Assembly (NCBI GenBank): GCA_032158295.1
Contig: CM063244.1
Location: 10,382,376 to 10,446,375 of the forward strand
Source of the DNA: Pycnopodia helianthoides
Lineage: Eukaryota > Echinodermata > Asteroidea > Forcipulatida > Asteriidae
DNA: 64,000 nt
Direction of reading: 5' to 3'
The notes beneath the pieces were generated by a model. That model ran no database searches and had not been told where the DNA came from. It saw nothing but the letters and a program-made list of their open reading frames with translations. Made by a program: the position numbers and the translations under genes. Below are positions 11,397 through 42,830 of this stretch, piece after piece (within the stretch, counting starts at the first letter, position 1; each line of letters begins with the position of its first letter).

Positions 11397-12349
11397 ATTT
11401 TGCTGTGTTTGACGCCATTCTTGTATTGTTTCCTGTGTGCAATAGCAAAAATTGATGCCAACTCCTACATTGATGTGATGGTAAAAATATTTTGTCCTCC
11501 AAGCCTCGGTTTGGTTGCATGGATTTGAAAGGGAGTGTCACTGCCGTGATATAGTAGGCTTATAAAAAGTTGTTTCATTCCAAAACTATATTGATGAATC
11601 ATCCCTCTATGACATGAAGACTGCAGGATTGAGGATTGTTCTCTTCCAAAAATCCATGATGACCCACCCATTTGTGTGTTTTTTGGCTGTTGTAAAAATC
11701 CATAATGACCCATCTATTTAAGCTTGATCAAACGGTGTTCTGTACTTTCAATGTTTTTCTTGAAAACTAGGGAATCCGAACAAATTCACTCTTACAATAA
11801 AAAAATTAATTAATTAAAAAATAACAAGTATTAACAAATAAATCAACTTTTGTCACAGATTTTTTTCCTGGGCTGAATGGCTTACAAAAGTACTAAATGT
11901 TGGTCGAAATAGGACTTGAAATAAAACAGAAAAGGAAGCATTAAATACAGAAATTCAGTTTGTTTCATTTCAGTGTTTAACATGTTTAATGTGAATTCCA
12001 AAATGGCATAATACAGGATTGGTAATCAATTGTGTGTGTATGTATTGGGATTTGGTGCCCTTTAGGTTTTTTTTTTTTTTTGGGGGGGGGGGGCTTTTTA
12101 ATCGGAAAGGTAAGTTGCTATCAAGTTAATGCTGATACAAATTATCCTTAAAATTGCTGTCTAAAATGTTATTTAAAAACATAAAAAAATGCCATGTATA
12201 AAACACATTGTTATCGACCCTTTCGTGATAATAATGAGCACTTTAACAGAGCGCTCTCTCACAGACTATAGGTCGCAGAATGTTACATGTGCACAAAAGA
12301 AAAAGTAAGCAGAAAAGCGTGGAAAGAACCAAGCATTCAAGCAAAATTA

Positions 12350-12530
12350 GTAAAAGTAATCATTTGGAAGCCAAGCCGATGTTGACAATTAATGATTGGG
12401 AAGCCATTAACCTTTTGGAAACCATTAACCATTTGGGAGACTTTATTCATTTGGAAGCCATCAACACTTTGGAAGCCAAATATCCAATATGGAAGCCATT
12501 TTACCACTTGGAAGCCATCCTTATAGATTT
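12350..12530. repeat. minisatellite of CATTTGGAAGCCATTAAC-type units
   Basis: The words catttggaagcca and accatttgg recur about ten times in imperfect units of 12-24 bases. A related array sits at 42,640-42,830, at the equivalent distance 3' of the second ABCC gene. A fortuitous open frame (12,280-12,552) runs through it and is not a gene. Confidence 0.6.
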
Positions 12531-13349
12531 GACTGATTTTTGTGGTTGTTAATAACTTACCCCTTTCTATTTAGCACCATTCCAAGCTAGTAAGCACATA
12601 TTATTTGATAAGCACAGAAATATCTTACTCAGCAGAATTGGATAACCAGCCATCTAAAATGCCATGCAATTAACATTAATTTTTATTGCAAACGGTGTCA
12701 ACCCCCTGTTAATTTTGTTTTGGCTAAGCAAAGTAAAAAATATATGCCTTAAAAAAGGGTTGGTTCAAGCTGTTTCTGGTCACTTTGGTATCTTAGGGTT
12801 GATTTATCTAGTTTCCGTTATTGTTATTGCATTCACAAAAGCATGTACACAAAACCCAAGCTGAGCTGAGCTTTCTCTTAGAGCAGTCAGGTTTTTACAA
12901 ATTGCTGTGGAGTGAAAAGCAAGGTGCAGGGAGCGGACACAAGATGTAAAAGTGAACATTACACAAATTTGTCAATGACACTTTTTATACTTTTCAATGA
13001 AGTTGGACTTAGATATATATCTTAAAACCAGTGGATTGAAACGTGTGGCTTGGGAAAAATGGACTCAAAGGACTTAAAATATGTATTCATTCAAAAGAAT
13101 ACTCTATAATTCGTTTCAACGCCATTTTCCATTTGGTGTTGGTTTTGGTACGAAGATCTATAGAATTGTTTTCAATACATTATGTTGTCCAATGTCTCAC
13201 TTTTTAAGAACTTCGAATTTTGTATGCATAATTGTAAAATGAAAAGCAACAACAAACACACAATGGTGGTTTGTTGGAATACAAACTCGCTGAGTATTTA
13301 AGCATAAAATAATCAAATATCAGTTGACTTATTCTACAGAATTGTGAGT

Positions 13350-33097
<19,748 letters not shown>

Positions 33098-35106
33098 GGT
33101 TGATCTACGACACGAGTTATCAGCACCCAACTCCTCAGTACATTGTTAGATTCATTGGCAAATAAATCTTTTTATGCGAAACATCTTTAGGTCTGAAGTT
33201 ATTCTTTCTTCATAAGTAGGCCACCAGTACGGTTTAACTCAATATGACCTGCCTTCGTTTTGTAAAGCCCTAAAGGAAATCATGACACAATCGGCACAAT
33301 CTTACTGACCTTTGAACAGAGCTCATGGTTTAACTGTTTTTCAGTTCAGCATTCAAGTTACTGAGCGTTTTGATCATAAAAACAAATGAAGGGTTGGGAT
33401 TATGTAGACTTTGTTCACTTGTTGTATTTACGCGTAGAGTCGAAGGTTCTTTTACGAGATAACAATGAACTTGTAAAATATTATCTATTTAGCATCCACC
33501 AGGTAGCGATCACAAACGGAAGTCTGTTCAAGGTATCGGCGCGTGGTCTCACGTGACGCTGTGTAGTATTAAGATACGGTGTCAGCAGTAGAAACTACTG
33601 CAAAAACAACAACACAGAAAACATCAACAATAACAAACCATTTGCTTTGCTTCTTCATCTGCTTTTTCTGCGTTGTTGAGTTTAGTATAATTGTTGAATA
33701 ATTATATTTTCTACTACATCAACAAAAACAACAACAACAAACAAACAAGCACCCCTACACCCCCCAAAAAACAAAGATCAAATAACAACAAGACTGTGCT
33801 GACAAAAACTCATAAGGTACTGTAAAAATAATGATGTACATCGGTTTTAATAGCGGTATAACACCATGTGTATATCTACTGTGCTGTGTATATTGTTCTT
33901 GAGAACTTGTCTTGCTAATTTTACTACCGTGGAGTAGACTTCGGAATTCGGGAGACTGTTGAGTTCTGAAAAGAACTCTCCCGCTTACTACTATGATAAA
34001 ACATGCAGTTTGTGCACATTGTAACAGCTGAAACTTGCTTGCAAATGGAAGACCAGAACGCACTGCGGCGAGACTAGTGTAATATTTGTATTTATTTATT
34101 TATTTATTTTTTACAAGCGGTTGCCCCATTCATTCATGGGAGCACCTGGCCGGGGGCGAATTTTTTTTTCCCAAACTTTTTTTTTTTCCTTTTTTTTATA
34201 TTTTATTTCCTTCCAACATCCGCACTCCGATCGAAAAAAAAAAATCAAAATCATAACAAAAAGGGTCATCATAGCAATGTCGTTTGGGGGAAAAAAAAAT
34301 CGCGGCGGGGGGGGGGGCACGGACAACGTCTTTGCCTTGCTCGTGCTGTCTCCAATGAATGGGGGACTTTATTCAACTCTAAATGGGTCTAATATCTATG
34401 CACCCATTGCTCTAGACGAGTCTATCCTGGGGTTGGTCGTGTTAATATAACACATTCTGCTATTACCAAGACGGACTTAGGAAATCAGAAAGGAAGGCAA
34501 CTTACTTTGAACGGTGGTAATATATACCTAATGGAGGGTCGAGAGTACTCCTTTGGAAAGCATCTTTGTGGTGTGATGGTACTACAAAGTAGTGTGCACA
34601 CAGCGCCCTCTGGCTGAATAATTACTGCATGACCACAGTCTTTCTTGTCGAATTTGAGTTCAATGAAAGTTCCAAGTTTCAGTCAGTCAAATACCGTAGT
34701 CACTCAGTGTCATCAACATTGCCACTATACGCCCCAAAGTCTTAGGGTTCATTCTACGGCACACATTGAAACCCATGGCGGACCTTAAAAGCATGGGTGA
34801 TTTTTTCAACCGATCACTTTGTGCATACAGTATGGCCATTGGTTTGTGTAAAGATGCATTCGTATTCAGCATTCAGGCTTGCTTGGCTCACACGATCGTC
34901 TAACGGTACAAACACTATGGCACACAATGAGGAGGTTTACGTAACCGGGGACTTGGATATGGGCGATTTTCAACCGATCACTTTGTTCATACAGTATGTG
35001 GGACATAAAGCTATGTATGGCACACATTGTGGTCTGAAGCTGGCTGAGACGGACCAGCTGTTGTAGACATGCAAATAATATGAGTGATTTTCTACCGATC
35101 ACTTTG

Positions 35107-35139
35107 CGCGCACGCACACACACACACACACACACACAT
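35107..35139. repeat. (CA)n microsatellite
   Basis: A run of about 14 CA dinucleotides, preceded by a few CG-containing units. Confidence 0.9.
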
Positions 35140-35320
35140 CAATTACGGATCCGGTTTGTGGGGTACTGCTATTGTTGTTCTATTATTCCCTTTTCTGAAG
35201 AATTCCCTTGTGGGGGCCCTATTGTTCCTATTGAAATGACCTTGTGGGGTCCATTGTTCCATTGTTGTCAGGACCCAGTTTGGTACTGAGCCTTTAAAGG
35301 GACATAGGTGGGAAAAATTT

Positions 35321-35374
35321 AGAAAAAATCTTGTTCGAACGAAAATAATCTTCGTTCGAACGAAGATTTTTTCC
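35321..35374. repeat. near-perfect inverted repeat around TTCGAA
   Basis: The left arm gaaaaaatcttgttcgaacga pairs with the right arm tcgttcgaacgaagatttttt, with about 10 bases between them. It may be a tiny fold-back element. Confidence 0.6.
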
Positions 35375-35849
35375 AGATGTTTTTCTTCACCTAGTAAGTT
35401 GTACCTTCAAAAGCTCCGTAGTTTGGGACACTGGCGTCGCAAAAAAATACATTGCAGCATTCGCTTTTTACGCATCTATTGAAATATTTACAAACACCAT
35501 GGCACACAATAAGCAACTTATCCACAGTGGATCTTGAATAGTATAACGGGGAATTTGCTTCCGATCAATTTATGCACAAAGTATACTGGGACATGCACTG
35601 AGGTTATAGATACACACCTAATCTGGCTGCAAGTTTTGCGCAATCGTCAAAGCACAAACAAAATGAGACACAACGGAGACGTTTACCCACTGTGGAGCTC
35701 CAATGTGGGAGTTTTGCTACTGCTATAAAACCTGGTAAAACCTCACTGGGTATCCGCGAATTGTAGGAGGCTTGCTACCAATAAAAAAATATTCCGACAG
35801 TTGACGACTGAACACGATCTGCTTGCGTTGCGAACTAACATGGCCCACC

Positions 35850-35975
35850 AATTACATGGCTCTGCTTACCGTAAGCAAAGAATCGGATCTTAACGGAAGC
35901 AGGATTTTTCAAGCGTATTTCACAGGTCAGCACATAATTTGGAGGTAAGCAGAGCAGTGCTATTGGGCCCTGATC
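35850..35975. mobile_element. palindromic MITE remnant
   Basis: It begins accaattacatggctctgct and ends agcagagcagtgctattgggccc. The inverted ends are like those of the GCTTAAGCA family; the interior is shorter. Confidence 0.45.
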
Positions 35976-37176
35976 CCTTAAAAAAAAATTAGATATGTAT
36001 AAACCCCAACACAGCTAATGTTTACTGAGATCGTAAAAAAATTCCTTTCGTCATACCCGTGTGGGCGAGTCTAGGTTTATGTACAAACCTCAAGTTGCAT
36101 GGCAAAATTTTCGCCGACAGATATTTCGTTTTTGAAAGGTCTCTGAACTTTGAATGATGATGCTGTTTCAAAACGAATCGCATAGCCCAACGCCACGGAC
36201 ATTGCACAAAATACATGCAAGCATGTTTGTACATTTTTTAATTGTCAATTAATTAGAATTTATTATTGGCGGTTTGTTAAAATTGTCGGGTCAAATCGGC
36301 CCAAAAACCGGAACTAGCGTCTTTATAGAGAAGCTACTCAAGGTCAAGTTCAACTTTCCAATAGATAGAGTCCTCATATGAGTTGGGAACAACTGCAAGT
36401 CTCTAGCCTCACGTTGAAATGGTGTATAATGTCATTTTATTCGATGTCCTTCCAGTGCAAAATTTGTCAACATCCAAAACATCAGATGTTATTATTCTGG
36501 TATAAGTGGGTCCACTCTGTACATTTCTGTACGGGAATGTTTGGTTCATTCCTGACTTTCGATGGTACTCAATCAAAACTGCCTTGAATTTGACCTTTTG
36601 ACTGACGACAAAATTCCTCCTTGAAATGTAAAGACCCATGTGTTGCTGAAATCCAATGACGTCATGTTTCAAATTTCACTCTGAAAAAGTCAGGAATGAA
36701 CCAACAATTCTCGGCAAGAAAAATTGAATGGATAATGTGCGCACTAACCCTTTTGTGTGCGAGAAGCGCAGTTCATCATTATGCAAATGATTGCACATGA
36801 CATCAATGGCCACCATCAACGATGGCGGCCATAGACTGTGTAAGTTGAACTCGAGAGCGTACGAGCTTTGGCAAGAGTCTGGACTTCCGGGCACTTCGCA
36901 TAGCAGCTACAGCGTGTATTGTATTTGTATTGCGATGTTTTTTGTAAATTTCACTCATTTAAGTTGGTTTGAATTTTAAAAAAAGCTGATCATAAAGACC
37001 ATGCAATAAAAGGGCGATCGTCGTAATCCTTGAAGTATACGCATGCAAACTCGAGCAAACTGCTACATATAGTAGTAGTACGGTACCCAAACCGCGTGCG
37101 ATTTTCTTTTCATACCAAACGCTGGATATTGTATACACGCATAGGGTATGGGCGCCTCCCCGGATGCGATTTTTTT

Positions 37177-37273
37177 TCTGCAGCACACGTCGGCTATGGA
37201 GTCAACAGTTAAGGGATGGGCTGCTCTTCCCTATCCCTTAACTGTTGACTCCATAGCCGACGTGTGCTGCAGA
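37177..37273. repeat. perfect 41-bp inverted repeat with 15-base loop
   Basis: The arms are 37,177-37,217 and 37,233-37,273, exact reverse complements with no mismatch. The left arm starts tctgcagcacacgtcggc and the loop is gggctgctcttccct. It sits between two copies of a short ctccccggat word (near 37,156 and 37,287). No coding frame. It could be a fold-back MITE core, a small-RNA hairpin or a long-read template-switch artefact. Confidence 0.9.
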
Positions 37274-38983
37274 ACATAAATTTGCTCCCCGGATCCCTTT
37301 ATCTCGATTTAAAAGATACACATAAATTTCGGTTTGTTAGTGCAGTCGACATGATTTGTGTAACAGAGTATCATGGCTGGATCAGGCAGCGTGTAAACCC
37401 GACACAGATCTTGATCTGTGGTCATGATAGAAACGCTGGATCTCAATCCACCTTTCCGGATTTAGTGTAAACGCGATGACAGTAATAATTGTAAAACAGT
37501 TGGCTCATTATCATGGCACTGCATGCTTACCACGAAATTCCTTGGAAAACCACTTCTGAGGCGTACACATTAATTATGATCAATTTTAAAATCGCCTAAA
37601 TATTTGTTACTGTTGTTATTTTTTAGGATACCGCCATTTTGTGGTCTTTTAGAGTAGGAACACAGCGACCATTATTTCTTTCCCTTTTAATACAAAATAC
37701 ACGTTTTGTAAACCTTTAGTGTCTGGCGAATATTTTGACTGATTAATTTAGATCGAGCGACGAATAGAAGAATAGGCGGCGATCCACCAATAGACGAGCA
37801 TCAATAATTTGTTACGAAGATATCAAAATTTGCATATGAAAACTGAGTATGCATTATTACGCATCGCTAGTTGGTGCTTTGTGTCTGGGGTGCTGTCACG
37901 GTGAATGATGTTTTAAATAACTCATCAGAAATTATTTTGGGCTATTGTATATAGGACAAGCGGAAAACGTCCCAATGATCACATAGTAACAACCCAACAC
38001 CTATTACGTAAAGCGGTATAAAATTGCTACAATGTGTGTGTTTACTGTCGTATAAACACGTCTAAAGAGGAGCTTTCAGACCTGGCCGTCCTGCGGTTCA
38101 ATAAACAAAGTTGGCTACTTAGTTTATATATTCAAGTTAACTGTTGTACCAAACCCAACTTTGTTTCTTTTCGGCGGGAAGTAAAACTTACTCCCAGGAT
38201 CAAGTGATTTATATCAATTATCCAAACTAAAATTCTGGTTTGGAAAAAATCACGATAGACCTCAGTTTCTTGAAAGAAACTGGAAAGTTTTGGCAATTTC
38301 TCTTTTAGAAACCGTCCTATAATTATACACCTGGAAGATCTTCAGAGTCATATTTAGCCAAAGTAACACAACGAAGCCGATGTGTACCTTTAAGAGCACG
38401 AAGACTGCAGGCATGGAACCATTAACCGAAATAAACTCGAACCAGTGAGTGATGGGCGATGCCTCACTAACTAATTCATTACACGATCTACTCTAGACTG
38501 ACGCAAAGCCCAGCAGAAACGCTGCACACACCTATAGCGTCGGCCATCAATCAACATTGCCTTATTACAATGGGAAACTGTCATATAGCCGTCAGACTTC
38601 AGTGAAACGAAAAGAAGAAGAACACAATCGTTGGTTATAAAGAGGAAACCATCCAATAACCCGGATTTCGAATCCAGTAACCACATACACTCCAAACGCA
38701 CGAACCCGTACCTGCAGAGCAACCCGGTGTCCACATTCGTTGAAAAACAACAATAGGCAAAATACCTGGCTCATCTGATAGGATCTCCAGAAACGAATGA
38801 ATCGAAGCAATTGCTCTTCAACACGGACAAGTACACAAGTATGTAAGAACAAAAGCAACAAGACTGATGAACTCGTTTGAAGACGCGAAAGTAGGAAAGT
38901 TGTAGTTCGGCTTATGTCACACGGTCTGGTCAATTACTGGATGGGTTACACTCTATGTTGAGCACTGCAAACGAACTTCAAGG

Positions 38984-38991
38984 CTTTATAA
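38984..38991 (+). promoter_or_regulatory. TATA-like box upstream of the PAN-tectonin gene
   Basis: CTTTATAA lies 60 bases before the predicted ATG at 39,051. This suits a transcription start near 39,015-39,020 and a short 5' UTR. It is inferred from position only. Confidence 0.3.
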
Positions 38992-39050
38992 CGATTAGAT
39001 GCAACAGAAACAACTTTCAATGATAAATTGATCTCAACATCGCTGTCGTC

Positions 39051-41059
39051 ATGAGACTGTTTGGTCTCTATCATTTCGAAAGGTAAGACTTAAACAATGT
39101 AAGGTCTTACTTTGACCTCAAGAGAAGGCCATGTTTGATCTTGTGACGTCGTGCAAAATGCAAGAGGTCCGGGTCTGTTCACTTTCAATGACCATAAAAT
39201 ATGCATGACTGTGCAATAAGCAAAAAACCATACACTGACCACTTACATGCACGACGCGGAACGCACAATCGCACAATTGCGTCTACCAATTCCACCATTT
39301 TGGGAGTCAATTCCTTTGTGTACATAGTGACTCCCAAAATGTCAGACAGGATAGGCGCATGTAAGTGCATTGTGCATCGTAAGTGGGTCATGTCAAGATA
39401 CACAGAGATATATTCGGAATTCGTTATCATAATGTCGAGTTGAGTGCGTGTTTTTTTTCTAGAAAGAGGGGTCCGGGACTTGATCTATTGTCCTGGTCGA
39501 CATGGCCCGTTTTCTGGTGTCACACTGACCAGGACTTTGGGGCATTAATGTGTTACTGACTGCAATTCTGGGACCGGAAATGGGGTCGAACTGCCCCGGA
39601 AATGAGTATTGCAACCATGGGACCCGTTTACGGGTCATTCTGACCCGAGACTCTCGGTGCGTTTCGTCCAAATGTACACTAATTTTGACATTGAAGCAAA
39701 AGTTAGAGTAAATTTGCGTACGCACGGAACACCTTTGGGCGGCCGGGAAGTTTGGGAGGGGGTGCGAACATTCTGGTTTGAAAGGGCAGGGGAACCGATG
39801 ACATGCGCAGTACAGTCAAATGAAGTTTTCTTCTTGATTCTTATTTGTATTTTTTTCGTTTTGTTCTAGGTCGGTTGTGATATTTGGGGTACTAATGGGC
39901 ATTGGATCAGTTGCTTCAGACGACAGTTGTGATCTATGCTGTCCTCCAATATCAAAAGAGTACAGATCCCGTCAGAAAAACACCCGGTATCAACTCAGCA
40001 CCATTCAATCGTCTGGTCTTATTGGTAGCAATTACCGCAATCAAACCATAAAGACGGTCGCGAAATGCGCGTCTGCTTGTCTACAAGATGATTCCTGCAA
40101 GTCGTTCAACTATTGCAAAGATGAAGAGCTTTGTCAGCTAAACTCTGCAGTATATTCCGAGAACAGTACTGCCCTGCATTCATCAGGCCGTTGTGTTTAC
40201 TTTGAATACGAAGCTCGAGATGATGGTAAGTGCTTCAAAAAACATGAAATGGTTTTTGCCATGTAAACGATAGACAACTTGTGTGTTTATTCTGAGTTTA
40301 ATTATTTATTTTCAGCTTGGAAAGATGGCCCAAACCAAGTTGCTGGATCCATGAAGCACGTGTCAATCGGTGAAGCTGGAGTTTGGGGCGTTGATTCCCA
40401 GGACCGTATCTACTACAGGGCGTGGTGCGGATGCTCCTGGACACTGATTGTCGGTTCTATCAAACAGGTGGATGTTGGTGAGAACGTAGTCTGGGGCGTT
40501 GATGGTGGTGATAAAGTTTACTATCGAAACGTCTCCACCAGTAATCCTAGTTTAACGTCGTGGATCAAGGTGTCTGTTGATTTGAAGCAAGTAAGTGTAA
40601 GTCAAAAGGGGCATGTCTGGGGGTGTTAATGGAAGTAACGTGATTTTTCATCGCAGGGGTGCGAGTGCTTACCAATTTGCCGCTAGTCCGTGGATAATAA
40701 TTGAAGGGGGACTCGTACAAATCTCAATAGGTAGTGGTGGTGGTGTCTGGGGGATCTACCGAGATAGTCGGATCTTTTACCGTAGAGAGACTTACGGTGA
40801 CCCAGACTCGGACCCAGACGGCTCGGGCTGGACAACTGTATCCTCTGAGATCTCATTGAAGTACATTAGTTCAGGTGACGTCATTTACGGTGTTGATTTT
40901 GATGACGCGATCTATTATCGCGTAGGTACGTCAGCTGAATCTCCTACTGGTACAGTTTGGAGACAGATTGACGGGAAACTCAAACAAATCGAGTCAGTAT
41001 CGAGTACATTCTGGGGCGTTGATGCTGAGAATAATATCTATACAAACGATACATACTAG
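39051..41059 (+). CDS. secreted PAN/apple-tectonin repeat lectin-like protein
   Basis: Three exons: 39051-39082, 39870-40225 and 40316-41059 (TAG at 41057-41059), about 376 residues. The 10-codon first exon (ATG AGA CTG...) ends in phase 2 at AAAG/GTAAGA and joins exon 2 exactly in frame. This builds a signal peptide with core SVVIFGVLMGIGSVAS before DDSCD. Exon 2 is a PAN/apple-like module with about eight Cys (KCASACLQDDSCKSFNYC). Exon 3 has about six tectonin repeats with the recurring core VWGVD then IYYR/VYYR/IFYR. Tectonin proteins such as fish-egg lectin and tachylectin-1 bind glycans or lipopolysaccharide; a secreted innate-immune or egg-lectin role is inferred. A G5 run at about 40,618-40,622 carries one extra base: after VWG the frame hits a stop, and the +1 frame continues the repeats to the end. 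A homopolymer error is the simplest explanation. The ABCC neighbours show no functional link. Confidence 0.85.
39225..39400. mobile_element. palindromic TIR element with gactcccaaaat core
   Basis: The ends actgaccacttacatgcac and gtgcatcgtaagtgggtca are inverted, and the inner arms accattttgggagtcaat and gtgactcccaaaatgtc are also inverted. Relatives occur at 41,275-41,335 (partial) and 58,555-58,735. This copy lies in intron 1 of the PAN-tectonin gene. Confidence 0.6.
39455..39660. mobile_element. GGGTCA-TTCTGACCC-type repeat, copy in tectonin intron
   Basis: It contains tggtcgacatggcccg, cactgaccaggactttgg, gaccggaaatggggtcgaa and gggtcattctgacccg. The same vocabulary is seen at 56,246-56,405 and 51,270-51,345. 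Confidence 0.5.
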
Positions 41060-41340
41060 TCCGATTAGGTTTGGTTCCCATAATAACCCCCAACCCATGT
41101 GCAAAAAAACACTGATCTATTATTTGGTGAAAGCCTCAAGCCAAGGTGCCTGGTGGCACATTAGTACACCCGTCCACGAAGCACAGCCGAAGCAAGAATC
41201 AAGATTAAATGCAAAGTGGCAACATGTTGATTTGATAATATACCGGTTTATACCCCTTTCACGAATCGGAACACAACTCTGCACAATGCGCGTCCACCAT
41301 TTCCACCTTTTGGGGAGTCAATTCCTTTGTGTACAGGATA

Positions 41341-41445
41341 CCCCAGAATATTTTCATTCGTTGAAAGATGGAATGTTCCATTCAACTCGGCTCCGCCTCG
41401 TTGGAAAGAACATTCCATCTTTCAACTCATGAAAATATTCGCACC
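41341..41445. repeat. inverted repeat, arms about 33 bases
   Basis: gaatattttcattcgttgaa then agatggaatgtt is mirrored by aacattccatct then ttcaactcatgaaaatattc. The central spacer is about 30 bases. It is a MITE-like palindrome immediately 3' of the tectonin gene. Confidence 0.7.
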
Positions 41446-41639
41446 ATTGCACTCATAAACATTCATTATTTGTATTTAACCCACTGTGGTTTTGAATCAT
41501 AGGCCCTTGGTAAACTGTACCGGCCTGTTTTTACAACCAAAAATGTGATGGATTCTCATCTCATACACAGTACACAGTTAACCCTCCTACTTTCTGCCCC
41601 CTCAATAGCATACACTGATGTTTTAAATGATAGATAAAT

Positions 41640-41745
41640 AACAGAGTTGATGTTAGTGCGTGGATAACAATTGACGGGGGACTTGTTTACAAATCTCAAA
41701 TGGTAGTCGTGGTGTGTGGGGGATCTACTGAGGTTATCGGTACGT
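41640..41745 (+). pseudogene. decayed fragment of the tectonin exon
   Basis: About 95 bases (gttagtgcgtggataacaat ... gtgtgggggatctactgagg) match 40,683-40,775 of the intact gene at roughly 85% identity. There are small indels and an in-frame TGA where the gene has CGA. Flanking gene sequence is missing on both sides. It is a relic of a second tectonin copy or a partial local duplication. Confidence 0.75.
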
Positions 41746-42019
41746 ATTTGGTCCACAAACGCTTTCCCTACACAATGTGTACATTTTAATGACATTAATA
41801 AAAACACGGACATTTTTTTGAAGGTGCTGAACACATTTGGGGTCCATTTGCTTCATTTAAACAAATACCACTTGTGAAAGTCAGCTGGTTGCACAGAATT
41901 GCAACAAAGGGTTTAGTAGAAAAGTTAAAGCTGATACAATTTTTTCCTGAGAATTGCTGTCTAAAATCGCTTCAATCTAAAAAGGGAATTCCATGTATAA
42001 AGGATATAATTGTATGCAC

Positions 42020-42475
42020 AATATGAGTTCATTGTCACAGGATATAATCACGAGGTAAAATATGGACTATTCCATTTCATGAGCCGAGTGAAAAGCCAGA
42101 TTTCACCGAGTGATTACATTATTCGACAATGAACTCATTTTATGTTATATAATTATAACTCACACAAAGATCTATTTCATTTTAAATTTATTCACAATAG
42201 ACACAAGATAGAAACAGAACCTCGTCCACCCCTTTAAAAAAACTTTTAAACAACATGGACGACGACTCCGTACAGACACCAGCCTTTGTCCGCCGAGACA
42301 GGACCTTGCGTTGTGTGGACATAGGGGCGGGGAAAGATTATTTTGACGACGAGGCGAAGCGTTCAATAAATATCCACATTGGACTCCAATATTAAACAGT
42401 GAATAGCAGGGTAAAATAATGGATGACCCGTGACGCGTGTTCCACTAATCAAATGACAAGGCTCTGTGTGTGTAG
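42020..42475. mobile_element. composite interspersed element with inverted ATGAGTTCATTGTC ends
   Basis: tatgagttcattgtcac (near 42,023) is inverted at 42,110-42,126 (gacaatgaactcatttt). The following part shares words with 28,880-29,175 (ttgtccgccgaga, ccacattggactcc, gtgacgcgtgttcc). Confidence 0.5.
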
Positions 42476-42639
42476 TAAAAACAGTGTTATTTTATTGTTA
42501 ATACTTTCGTGATAATAATAATAAGCACGAACAGAGTGCTCTTCACACTGTAGGTGATGCAGCATTTAACGTGAAAACAGCAACAACAACAACAACAAAA
42601 GCCGCGGAAAGAACTAAGCATTCCAGCAAAATAAACCCC

Positions 42640-42830
42640 AAACCATTTTAATGGTTAATGGGTTAATCAAACCATTAACCATTTGGTTAACTGACCATTT
42701 GGAAGCCATAAACCATTTGGTTGTGTAACCATTTGCTTAATTAACAATTTACTAAATTAACAATTTGCTTTTAATTAACCATTTGCCTAATCAACATTTG
42801 CTTAATTAACCATTTGGATTCTATGACTTA
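42640..42830. repeat. AACCATTTGG minisatellite 3' of ABCC copy 2
   Basis: Imperfect units of about 12-20 bases (attaaccatttgg, aattaacaatttgct) recur about ten times. It is the counterpart of the array at 12,350-12,530, but dominated by a different unit variant, so the array evolved after duplication. Confidence 0.65.

Larger units (their letters stand above)
10512..13349. other. intergenic interval between CRELD and ABCC copy 1 (convergent 3' ends)
   Basis: No gene is supported here. The interval holds the end of the CRELD 3' UTR, a palindromic MITE (11,222-11,396), G/T runs near 12,070, a CCATTTGGAAGCC minisatellite (12,350-12,530) and another partial MITE (about 12,585-12,760). From about 12,110 onward it is alignable, in patches, with about 41,930-43,550 upstream of ABCC copy 2's stop. 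The 3' flank was therefore part of the duplicated unit. Confidence 0.55.
33098..39050. other. intergenic interval between head-to-head ABCC copy 1 and the PAN-tectonin gene
   Basis: Both flanking genes are transcribed away from this interval, so it should hold both promoters. No coding exon is supported. It contains CAA-rich tracts (33,598-33,640 and 33,720-33,790), A/T/G homopolymer stretches (34,080-34,320), a diverged repeated word ttttcaaccgatcactttg (34,800-35,110, with an echo at 35,555), a CA microsatellite, an inverted repeat at 35,321-35,374, an old MITE (35,850-35,975), and a perfect long hairpin at 37,177-37,273. Confidence 0.55.

Noticed and set aside
34121..34450. 109-residue plus-strand frame
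   Set aside because: Built from T, A and G homopolymers; no coding signature.
40968..41432. 154-residue plus-strand frame overlapping the end of the tectonin gene
   Set aside because: It is in a different frame from the tectonin repeats and continues into 3' flank with no motif; a shadow frame.
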